The notes beneath the pieces are model-generated. The model was given only the letters and a program-made list of their open reading frames with translations, was not told the origin of the DNA and searched no databases. Made by a program: the position numbers and the translations under genes. Shown here one piece after another: positions 7,447 to 15,343 of a DNA stretch of 47,793 bases. Positions within the stretch are counted from its first letter, which is position 1. The number at the start of each line of letters is the position of its first letter. Source of the DNA: an uncultured Collinsella sp. (GTDB lineage Bacteria; Actinomycetota; Coriobacteriia; Coriobacteriales; Coriobacteriaceae); NCBI GenBank assembly GCA_900545605.1, contig UQZL01000011.1, positions 1 to 47,793 of the forward strand, written 5' to 3'.

Positions 7447-10188
7447 TTACTCGTCGAGGAGATCTTCTGGCATGTCGTTGCCGTCGCCTAGATCGACAGG
7501 GGTTTCTTCGGAAGCAGAGCCGTTTTCTGTGGCTTCGCCTTCGGGTTTTTCCTTGGCTGCCGTCATACGGGCGACAGCGCAGATGCGGTCGTTGTCGTCG
7601 ACGGTCATCATCTTGACGCCCTGGGTGGCGCGGCCAGTCTGGCTGATTTCGTCGGTCTTGACGCGAATGACCGTCGCGCCCTCCGTCACGATGAACAGCT
7701 CGTGCTGCGGGCCCACCGTCTTCATGGCCGCGAGGTTACCCTTACGCTCGGTCATTTGGATGGTGTAGACGCCCTGGCCGCCGCGATTCTGCTCCGGGTA
7801 GTCCGCAACCGGCGTGCGCTTGCCGTAGCCGCGCTCGGTGATGACGAACAGATCGCCGTTGCCGTTAGTGACTTCCATGCCCAGAACGCTCACGCCGTCC
7901 TTCATACCGATACCGCGAACGCCGCTGGTATCGCGGCCGGTGGCGCGCACCTGCTCCTCGGAGAACATGATCGCCTTGCCCGCGGTGGTGGCCAGGATAA
8001 TCTTGTCGCCCTCGCGCACGCGGCGCACGTTCAACAGCGCGTCGTCGTCGCGCAGGTTGATAGCGATTAGGCCGTCGCGACGGCTGCGGTCATATGCGCT
8101 CATCACGGTCTTCTTGACCATACCGCTCTTGGTGGCAAACATCAGGTACTCGTCGGCCGGGAACTCGCGGCAGCTGATGACGCTCGCGATCTTCTCGCCC
8201 TCCTCGAAGGGCAGCAGGTTGACGATCGCGGTACCGCGTGCCTGGCGCGTACCTACCGGCAGCTCGTGCACCTTCAGGCGATAGACCTTGCCCTTGCTCG
8301 AGAAGAACAGCACGTACTCGTGCGTGGACGCGATGAACATCTCATCGATGACATCGTCCTCTTTGAGGTTGACGCCCGACACGCCCTTGCCGCCGCGCTT
8401 TTGGGCGCGGTAGGCGGCAACCGGGATACGCTTAACGTAGCCGGTGTGGGTGATGGTCACGACCATATCCTCGTCGGCGATGAGGTCCTCGACATCCAGG
8501 TCCTTCTCGACCTGGCTGATCTCGGTGCGGCGCTTATCGCCGAACTTCTTGGAGATCTCGCGCATCTCTTCCTTGATGACGCCCAGGATCTTCTCCTCAT
8601 GCGCCAGCAGGTCCTCGTAGTAGGCGATGGCGCGGCGCAGGCCGTCCAACTCTTCCTGAATCTTGTCGCGCTCCAGGCCGGTCAGGCGGCGCAACTTCAT
8701 CTCGAGGATGGCCGTGGTCTGCTCGGGCGTAAAGCCAAAGCGCTCGATCAAGCGACTGCTGGCCTCGGAGTCGGTCTGCGAGGAGCGGATGATGCTAATG
8801 ACCTCGTCGATATGGTCGAGAGCCATCAAGTAGCCCTCAAGGATATGCGCGCGGGCCTGGGCCTTCTTAAGGTCGAAGCGGGTGCGGCGGGTGACTACGT
8901 CGACCTGGTGGTCGATGTAGTGCTGCAGCATCTCGCGCAGGCTCAGGCATTTGGGAACGCCGTTGACGAGTGCCAGGTTGTTGGCGCCAAAGGTCGTCTG
9001 CAGCGAGGTGTACTTATACAGGTTGTTGAGCACGACCTGCGGAATGACGCCCTTCTTGAGCTCGATGACCAGACGGATACCCTTCTGGTTGGACTCATCG
9101 CGCATATCCGAGATGCCCTCGATGCGCTTGTCGTTGACGAGCTGGGCGATCTTCTCCTGCAGGGTGCCTTTGTTGACCATATAGGGAATCTCGGTAAAGA
9201 CCAGGCGGCTGCGACCGGTCTTGGTGGACTCCACGTGCGCCTTGGCACGCACGGTAATGGAGCCGCGGCCGGTCTCGTAGCTCTGCTTAATGCCGGCGCT
9301 GCCCATGATGATGGCGCCGGTGGGGAAGTCCGGACCGGGCATGATCTGCATGAGCTCGTCGACGGTGGCGTCGGGGTTGTCGATCAGGTAGCAGGTGGCC
9401 TCGATCGCCTCGGCGAGGTTATGCGGGGCGATGTTGGTGGCCATGCCGACGGCGATGCCCTGGCTGCCGTTGACCAGCAGGTTGGGGAAACGTGCAGGCA
9501 GTGCCACGGGCTCGGCGAGCGATTCGTCGTAGTTGGGCTGCCAGTCGACGGTATCCTTCTGCAAGTCACGCAACAGTTCCATGGCGGGCTTTGCCAGGCG
9601 GCTCTCGGTGTAACGCATGGCCGCCGCGCCGTCGCCGTCGATATTGCCGAAGTTGCCGTGACCGTCGATGAGCGGCGTGCGCATGGAGAACCACTGCGCC
9701 AAGCGGACCATGGCCTCGTAGACCGCAAAGTCACCGTGCGGGTGGTACTTACCGATAACTTCGCCGACCGTCCACGCCGACTTCTTGTGCGGGCGGTTGG
9801 GGTAGATGCCGCTCTCGTTCATCGCGTACAGGATGCGGCGGTGCACCGGCTTTAAGCCGTCGCGCACGTCCGGCAGGGCGCGCGCCGTGATGACCGACAT
9901 CGAATACTCGATAAACGACTGCTTCATCTCGCGACCGAACTCCGAAATCTGGAGCTGGCCGCCGTTGATATCCTCGCCGGCCGAGGCGCCACGGTCGACT
10001 TCGCCAAAGCTCTCCTCGAGCTCGCCGTCGTCGTCCTCTTCCTCGTCATCATCGGCATCGGGGTTATAGGCGTCCGGGTCGCCGTCCTCGCCCTGCTCAG
10101 CACGGGCAAGCAGGCGCTTCAGATCGTCGGGCATACCGGCATCGCCGGCCTCGTCCATACCCTCATTGTTGTTGATATCGTCTGCCAC
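7447..10188 (-). CDS. gyrA: DNA gyrase subunit A, with a Phe at the resistance-determining Ser83 position
   Basis: GyrA is the breakage-reunion subunit of gyrase. Catalytic Tyr193 lies in AAMRYTES. The GyrA box appears as QKRGGKG in the C-terminal beta-pinwheel. The 913-residue protein carries an N-terminal extension of about 71 residues compared with E. coli, rich in Asp and Glu (residues 35-75), plus an acidic C-terminal tail. In the quinolone region the sequence is HPHGDFAVYEAM: Phe154 corresponds to E. coli Ser83 and Glu158 to Asp87. ATG at 10188 has a strong AGGAGGT. It begins 11 bases after gyrB and shares its operon; a strong terminator follows. Confidence 0.97.
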   Translation of the reverse strand: MADDINNNEGMDEAGDAGMPDDLKRLLARAEQGEDGDPDAYNPDADDDEEEDDDGELEESFGEVDRGASAGEDINGGQLQISEFGREMKQSFIEYSMSVITARALPDVRDGLKPVHRRILYAMNESGIYPNRPHKKSAWTVGEVIGKYHPHGDFAVYEAMVRLAQWFSMRTPLIDGHGNFGNIDGDGAAAMRYTESRLAKPAMELLRDLQKDTVDWQPNYDESLAEPVALPARFPNLLVNGSQGIAVGMATNIAPHNLAEAIEATCYLIDNPDATVDELMQIMPGPDFPTGAIIMGSAGIKQSYETGRGSITVRAKAHVESTKTGRSRLVFTEIPYMVNKGTLQEKIAQLVNDKRIEGISDMRDESNQKGIRLVIELKKGVIPQVVLNNLYKYTSLQTTFGANNLALVNGVPKCLSLREMLQHYIDHQVDVVTRRTRFDLKKAQARAHILEGYLMALDHIDEVISIIRSSQTDSEASSRLIERFGFTPEQTTAILEMKLRRLTGLERDKIQEELDGLRRAIAYYEDLLAHEEKILGVIKEEMREISKKFGDKRRTEISQVEKDLDVEDLIADEDMVVTITHTGYVKRIPVAAYRAQKRGGKGVSGVNLKEDDVIDEMFIASTHEYVLFFSSKGKVYRLKVHELPVGTRQARGTAIVNLLPFEEGEKIASVISCREFPADEYLMFATKSGMVKKTVMSAYDRSRRDGLIAINLRDDDALLNVRRVREGDKIILATTAGKAIMFSEEQVRATGRDTSGVRGIGMKDGVSVLGMEVTNGNGDLFVITERGYGKRTPVADYPEQNRGGQGVYTIQMTERKGNLAAMKTVGPQHELFIVTEGATVIRVKTDEISQTGRATQGVKMMTVDDNDRICAVARMTAAKEKPEGEATENGSASEETPVDLGDGNDMPEDLLDE

Positions 10189-10199
10189 GTTACCTCCTC

Positions 10200-12230
10200 T
10201 TAAGCATCAAGGAATCGTGCATCATGTGCGTGTTTTTCAATGTATTCGCGGCGATAGCCGACCTCGGAACCCATCAGCTCGCGCACGGCGCGGTCCGCCA
10301 CCACGGCGTCTTCGATCGACACACGCTGCAGGATGCGGGTCTTGGGGTCCATCGTCGTCGAGGCAAGCTGCTTGGGGTCCATCTCGCCCAGACCCTTGTA
10401 GCGCTGGACGGTATAGCCCTTGCGCTTCTTGGTAATCTTGCCGTCCTTGGCCTTGCCGTCCTCGTCGTTATCGTCGGGGTTCAGGCCCAGACTCTGGATG
10501 GTGTCGCGCAGGATCTCGTCTTCGGGCTGGCGGCCGTTGGGATACACGTAGTGGATCTTGTTGCGCACCTTAATGCCAAAGATGGGCGGGCAGGCAACAT
10601 AGACGTAGCCGGCATCGATCAGCGGACGCATGTACTTGTAGAAGAACGTCAGCAGCAGGATGCGGATATGCGCACCGTCGACGTCTGCATCGGTCATGAT
10701 GATGATCTTGTGGTAGCGCGCCTTGGTGATATCGAAGTCGCCGCCGTCGCCGGCACTCGTCGTGACGCCGCAGCCGATCGCGGTAATCAGCGACTGAATG
10801 GTGTCACTCGAGAACGCGCGATGGTCACCAACGCGTTCGACGTTCAAAATCTTGCCGCGCAGGGGCAGAATCGCCTGGATGTCTCGGCGACGGCCGTCCT
10901 TGGCCGAACCGCCTGCCGAGTCGCCCTCTACGATGAAGAGCTCGGTCAGCTCGGCATCGCGCACCGAGCAGTCAGCGAGCTTACCGGGCAGGGACGCCGT
11001 CTCGAGCAGGCTCTTGCGGCGGGTCGCCTCGCGCGCCTTGCGGGCGGCATTGCGCGCCTTGCAGGCCTGTTGCGCCTTCTTGACGATCTCGCGAGCGGGC
11101 TTGGGATGCTCCTCGAGGTAATCGACAAGGCCGTCGGTCACAATCTTGAGCGTGAGCGCTCGCATATAGGAGCTGCCGAGCTTTGCCTTGGTCTGGCCCT
11201 CAAACTGCGGATCGGGCAGCTTGACCGAGATAACGGCCGAAAGGCCCTCGCGCACATCGTCGCCGGTCAGGTTGGCGTCTTTTTCCTTGAGCAGGTTCTG
11301 CTTGCGCGCGTAATCGTTGATCACGCGGGTGAGCGCGGTGCGGAAGCCCTCAAGGTGCATGCCGCCTTCGGGGGTGTAGATGTCGTTGGCAAACGACATG
11401 ACGTTCTCGCCGTAGCCGCTATTCCACTGCAGGGAAACCTCGACCTCTCCCATCTTGGCCACAGGCGCGTCCGGGTCCGATTTGCCCTCGATGTAGATGG
11501 GCTCCTTAAAGGCCTCGGGGACGTCCTTGCCCTCGTTGAGGAACTTGACGAAGTCGATGATGCCGCCCTCGTAGCAAAACTCCTCCACGTGGGGAGTCGC
11601 TTCGCGCTCGTCGGTCAGCACGATTTTAAGGTTCTTATTGAGGAACGCCGTCTCCTGCAGACGGTTGTGCAGCGTATCGAAATCGTAGATGCAGGTCTCG
11701 AAGATCTCATCGTCGGGCCAGAAGGTGACGGTGGTGCCCGTCGAATCCGAGGTGCCCACGACCTCCATCTTCTTGACGGTCTTGCCGCGCGAGAACTCCA
11801 TCTCGTAGGTGTTGCCATCGCGACGAACCTGAACGACCACGCGCTTGGACAGTGCGTTGACGACGGAGATGCCCACGCCGTGCAGGCCGCCCGAGACCTT
11901 ATAGGCCGAGTTATCGAACTTACCGCCGGCGTGCAAGATCGTCATGACGACCTCGAGCGTCGGGATCTTTTTAACAGGGTGCTCGTCGACGGGGATGCCG
12001 CGGCCGTTGTCGACGACCGTGATGGAGTTGTCGGCGTGGACCGTCACCTGGATCTCGGTGCAGAAACCGGCCATGGCCTCGTCGACGGAGTTGTCAACGA
12101 TCTCCCACACCAGGTGATGCAGACCGCTGGCGCTCGTCGAGCCGATATACATGCCCGGGCGCTTACGAACGGCCTCGAGACCTTCGAGAATCTTAATCTC
12201 GCCGCCATCGTAATCGTTTTCGTTTGCCAC
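10200..12230 (-). CDS. gyrB: DNA gyrase subunit B
   Basis: GyrB is the ATPase subunit of gyrase. In order are the GHKL ATPase domain (EIVDNSVDEA, DNGRGIP, GGLHGVG), the transducer, and the TOPRIM domain (EGDSAGGSAK, DADVDGAHIR). The C-terminal signature KRYKGLGEM appears here as QRYKGLGEMDPKQL. I place the start at GTG 12230, giving 676 residues, because AGGAGG lies 4 bases upstream; a TTG six codons earlier overlaps that site. The resistance-type residues Asp and Lys/Arg of TOPRIM look ordinary. It is first in a gyrB-gyrA operon, 105 bases from the DUF721 stop. Confidence 0.97.
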   Translation of the reverse strand: MANENDYDGGEIKILEGLEAVRKRPGMYIGSTSASGLHHLVWEIVDNSVDEAMAGFCTEIQVTVHADNSITVVDNGRGIPVDEHPVKKIPTLEVVMTILHAGGKFDNSAYKVSGGLHGVGISVVNALSKRVVVQVRRDGNTYEMEFSRGKTVKKMEVVGTSDSTGTTVTFWPDDEIFETCIYDFDTLHNRLQETAFLNKNLKIVLTDEREATPHVEEFCYEGGIIDFVKFLNEGKDVPEAFKEPIYIEGKSDPDAPVAKMGEVEVSLQWNSGYGENVMSFANDIYTPEGGMHLEGFRTALTRVINDYARKQNLLKEKDANLTGDDVREGLSAVISVKLPDPQFEGQTKAKLGSSYMRALTLKIVTDGLVDYLEEHPKPAREIVKKAQQACKARNAARKAREATRRKSLLETASLPGKLADCSVRDAELTELFIVEGDSAGGSAKDGRRRDIQAILPLRGKILNVERVGDHRAFSSDTIQSLITAIGCGVTTSAGDGGDFDITKARYHKIIIMTDADVDGAHIRILLLTFFYKYMRPLIDAGYVYVACPPIFGIKVRNKIHYVYPNGRQPEDEILRDTIQSLGLNPDDNDEDGKAKDGKITKKRKGYTVQRYKGLGEMDPKQLASTTMDPKTRILQRVSIEDAVVADRAVRELMGSEVGYRREYIEKHAHDARFLDA

Positions 12231-12278
12231 ACGTCCTCCTTCAGTCAAGAAAATGTGTACAGCCTTACTAGTTTATCG

Positions 12279-12307
12279 TAAAAAAATACCCTCGGGAACG
12301 AGGGTAT
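12279..12307 (-). terminator. Terminator of the dnaN-recF-DUF721 genes
   Basis: ATACCCTCG / CGAGGGTAT (12286-12307, loop of 4), followed on the minus strand by a run of at least seven T. It separates the replication genes from gyrB. Confidence 0.85.
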
Positions 12308-12335
12308 TTGGCTCTACAAGGCCACCAGATGCGAT

Positions 12336-12899
12336 TTAAGGCTCTTTTTTGCCTTGCACGCCCTTGGCCCACTCGGCACTGGCTCTCATGGCGTTCTCGA
12401 GGGCCTCGCGCAGTTTTTGGTCTTCGATGGGCGCCACTTGGCGCTCAATCTCGGTGCGCTCGGCCTCACTTAGGTCAGCATGCGGAGCCGGCGGGCGCTC
12501 GGCCACGGCAGGACGCAGACGCTCTTTGGCAGCGGGCGGCGTGTGACCGGGCGCGGTGGTTTTGAACACCAGGCCATCCACATGCGCACCGACGCGCTCC
12601 ATGCGCGCGCGGATGATCTCGCGCAACAGCGTCATTTCCTGCGTCCACGAGGGCGAATCGAGATATACCAGCAGCTCATTGGACTCGGGCAGGTAGCGCA
12701 GGCCCGTCACATGCCGCCCCTCGCGCGTGCCCGAGCACACCGCGTTCCACGCGCGATAGACCGCGCGCGACTCCTCGGCAGCCTCCATCTGCGCGCGGCG
12801 CTCAGGTGTTGCAGCCGCCAGGATGCGCTGGCGCTCTGCGTTTAAAAACCCACTGAAGGCGACCGTTTCGCTCTCGCGCTCGTAATTAGCACGTCTCAC
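12336..12899 (-). CDS. DUF721 (DciA-like) protein
   Basis: The 187-residue protein has a DUF721 core at about residues 45-110 (AWNAVCSGTREGRHVTGL, then LLVYLDSPSWTQEMTLL). A Pro/Ala/Glu-rich tail follows. DUF721 includes DciA, the replicative-helicase loader or operator of many bacteria that lack DnaC, and it commonly follows recF in actinobacteria. The GTG start at 12899 overlaps the end of recF by 14 bases, so the two are translationally coupled. The assignment to the family is good; helicase loading in this organism is inferred. Confidence 0.85.
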   Translation of the reverse strand: MRRANYERESETVAFSGFLNAERQRILAAATPERRAQMEAAEESRAVYRAWNAVCSGTREGRHVTGLRYLPESNELLVYLDSPSWTQEMTLLREIIRARMERVGAHVDGLVFKTTAPGHTPPAAKERLRPAVAERPPAPHADLSEAERTEIERQVAPIEDQKLREALENAMRASAEWAKGVQGKKEP

Positions 12900-13992
12900 C
12901 CATGCTCACCACCTTGGCTCGATCAAGCAGGTCATCGGTAAAGTATCCCAGGTTGGTCGTGGTTATGACCGTTTGGATATCATCGCCGATCAGCCGCAGA
13001 AAAGCACCGCGGCGCTCGCCGTCGAGCTCGCTCATCACGTCGTCCAGAAGCAACAGCGGAGCAGTACCCAGAACATCGCGAGCCACGGCCACCTCGGCCA
13101 CCTTCCAGGACAGTACCAACGTTCGCTGCTGTCCTTGGCTGGCAAATGAACGGGCGGAGCGACCCGCCACGGTAAATTCAATCTCGTCGCGATGCGGTCC
13201 CACCAACGTCACGCCGCGGCGAATTTCCTCGTCGGCGTGCTCATCAAGGGCGGCCAGCATGCGCTCGTACGCCCAGCCCTTCAGCTCTTCGCGATCCTCG
13301 ACCTGGGGCAAATCCCCCAGTGTGGACGTATAGGTCACGTTGGCAGCCTCGCCGGACGCCACTTGCCCGTAGGCAGTGTGTACATGGCCCGCCAGCCGGT
13401 CGAGCAGGGCCAACCGGTGCACGAGCAGAGCCGCGCCCGCGCGGGCAATCGAATCGTTCCACGCGCCGAGCATCTCACGGCAGCACCAGGTCTCCTTGAG
13501 CAAGGCGTTACGCTGGGTCACGCAGCGCCCATAGGTGCTCGCAAGATCGGCATAGCGTGCGCTCAGTTGCATGCCAAAGTCATCGAGGGCGGCGCGGCGC
13601 ACACTGGCGCCTCGCTTAACCATGTCCAGATGGTCAGGGCAAAACAGCACGCTCGGCAGAACCCCGCGTACACCGGCGGCAGAGCATCTCTTGCCGTTGC
13701 GGCTAAACGAGCGCTTACCGTCCTCCGCGCTCAATCCCATATCAAGCACGCGGCCGTCGCCCTCGAGCCTCAGCTCGACCTTGCACGAGCCCACGCCGTC
13801 ATGGACGAGCTCGGCTGCGGTCGGATGCCTAAACGAGGCGCCGCTCGTCAGCAGCTGCAGCGCCTCTATGAGATTGGTCTTTCCCGCCGCGTTTGGTCCC
13901 GCAAGTATCGTCACGCCCTCGTCCAGGGCAAGACGATAGCTATCGAAGCTGCGGTAGTGCGCGACGGAAAGATCGCGGGCGAACATGGTCAT
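12886..13992 (-). CDS. recF: DNA replication and repair protein RecF
   Basis: RecF is an SMC-like ATPase that loads RecA at single-strand gaps. The Walker A GPNAAGKTN is at residues 32-40. A C-terminal ABC signature region (RSFASQGQQRTLVLSWK) and Walker B (LLLLDDVMSELD) are present. The 368-residue length is normal. It begins 9 bases after the dnaN stop and overlaps the DUF721 gene. Two ATGs (13992 and 13986) are possible starts; neither has a clear ribosome-binding site, consistent with coupling to dnaN. Confidence 0.96.
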   Translation of the reverse strand: MTMFARDLSVAHYRSFDSYRLALDEGVTILAGPNAAGKTNLIEALQLLTSGASFRHPTAAELVHDGVGSCKVELRLEGDGRVLDMGLSAEDGKRSFSRNGKRCSAAGVRGVLPSVLFCPDHLDMVKRGASVRRAALDDFGMQLSARYADLASTYGRCVTQRNALLKETWCCREMLGAWNDSIARAGAALLVHRLALLDRLAGHVHTAYGQVASGEAANVTYTSTLGDLPQVEDREELKGWAYERMLAALDEHADEEIRRGVTLVGPHRDEIEFTVAGRSARSFASQGQQRTLVLSWKVAEVAVARDVLGTAPLLLLDDVMSELDGERRGAFLRLIGDDIQTVITTTNLGYFTDDLLDRAKVVSMGETC

Positions 13993-14001
13993 GGCGCAGC
14001 G

Positions 14002-15105
14002 CTAGATGCGGACCGGCATGACCAGGTACAGGTAGTTGATCTTGTCGTAGGACTTGAAGATGCCCGCCTGCGAGTAGCTCTTGAGCTCCAGCGTGATCTC
14101 CTTCTCCTTGGACAGGGCATTGAGGCAGCCGAAGATGTAGTGGTAGTTGAAGGCGATGGTGCCCGACTCGCCCTCGGCCTCGACATCGATCGTCTCCTGC
14201 GCAAGGTCCTGGTCATTGGAAATGGAGGACAGGCCCATCTGCCCGTTCTCGACATCGATCTCGAACTTGACGGCGGGGTTGGCGCTCGCGATAACGGCCA
14301 CGCGCTTGAGGGCGGCGTTAAAGGCGGCGACGTCAATCTTGACGCTCGTCACGCACGAATCGGGGATGAGCTGCTTGTAGTTGGGGTACACGCCCTCGAT
14401 ACGACGCGACACGTAGGTGGTGTTGCCGGCCTCAAAGACGACCTGGGTGTCGGTAGCCCCGATCATGATGGTCGCCTGGCTGGCCATGATGTTCAGTGCG
14501 TCGTTAAAGGCGTCAGCCGGAACGTTGAGCTCAAAGGAGCCCTCGAGGGTCGAGGTCTCGACCTGCGTATCGCACACGGCCAAGCGGAAGGAATCGGTCG
14601 CCACCAGGCGCACGGTGTTGTTCTCGACCTTCATGTGCACGCCGCCCAGGATGGGGCGAGCCTTGTCGGTCGAGGTGACGCGCCACACGCGGCCGACCAT
14701 CTCGGACAAGATATCGGTCGGCAGCTCCACGGCACTCTCGATGGCATAGGCCGGAAACTCAGGGAAGTCATTGGCATCGAGCGTGTTCAGGCGGAACGAG
14801 CTCTTCTCGCAACTGATCAGCACCTGGCGCTCGGACAGCTCAAAGGTGACCGGGGCATCGGGGAGAGTCTTGGTGATATTGGAGAGCATCTTACAGGGGA
14901 TAACCATCTCGCCCTCTTCTTCGACATGCGCCGCGATGCGATGACGGATCGAGATGGTGTAGTTAGAGGTCTGGAATTCCAAGATGCCGTCTTGCGCCTT
15001 GACGAGCACGCCCGACAGGATGGGAAGGGTGGATGCCGAAGCGACACCCTTCATAACGACGCCGATGGCTTGTGTAAGCGAGCTCTGGCTGACGGTGAAC
15101 TTCAT
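14002..15105 (-). CDS. dnaN: DNA polymerase III sliding clamp (beta subunit)
   Basis: The ring-shaped processivity clamp of the replicase. The 367-residue protein has the usual three similar domains. Recognisable segments include the N-terminal KFTVSQSSLTQAI, LPILSGVLVKAQ, and the C-terminal YLVMPVRI ending that closes the third domain. ATG at 15105 has AAAGG 9 bases upstream. It is followed closely by recF. Its promoter probably lies in the AT-rich stretch at 15106-15180. Confidence 0.97.
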   Translation of the reverse strand: MKFTVSQSSLTQAIGVVMKGVASASTLPILSGVLVKAQDGILEFQTSNYTISIRHRIAAHVEEEGEMVIPCKMLSNITKTLPDAPVTFELSERQVLISCEKSSFRLNTLDANDFPEFPAYAIESAVELPTDILSEMVGRVWRVTSTDKARPILGGVHMKVENNTVRLVATDSFRLAVCDTQVETSTLEGSFELNVPADAFNDALNIMASQATIMIGATDTQVVFEAGNTTYVSRRIEGVYPNYKQLIPDSCVTSVKIDVAAFNAALKRVAVIASANPAVKFEIDVENGQMGLSSISNDQDLAQETIDVEAEGESGTIAFNYHYIFGCLNALSKEKEITLELKSYSQAGIFKSYDKINYLYLVMPVRI

Positions 15106-15343
15106 CTTTTAATACCTTTCTATAGATATAAATATCTTAACAATAGTAATAGCACTGACGAAACTGTTGATTACTCACAAAGACGCAGGTCAGACCCAGA
15201 AAGAGAATCGACAGCAACCTGTGTGCAACAGGGGTGGTTTTCCACGTTCAAAACCTGCGCAAAACTTTTCATCACCGCGGATTGGGTTTTAGACACCTTA
15301 TGCCCGTGGTTTCGACAAGTTTTCAACAGGTGTCTCTATTTCC
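15106..15343. promoter_or_regulatory. dnaA-dnaN intergenic region: candidate part of oriC
   Basis: The dnaN-proximal 40 bases (15113-15152) are almost pure A/T and could be the unwinding element and dnaN promoter. The 13-mer AGTTTTCAACAGG at 15318-15330 is the exact reverse complement of two 13-mers at 18519-18531 and 18572-18584. TTTTCCACG at 15238-15246 is a further DnaA-box-like 9-mer. These differ from the classical TTATCCACA at two positions. Origin function is an inference from location and repetition. Confidence 0.55.

Noticed and set aside
10200..12230. Resistance substitution in GyrB
   Set aside because: The TOPRIM motif EGDSAGGSAK and nearby residues look like ordinary GyrB; I see no clear known resistance change.
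10224..12281. 685-codon plus-strand frame opposite gyrB
   Set aside because: Antisense of a certain gene; no motifs and no ribosome-binding site.
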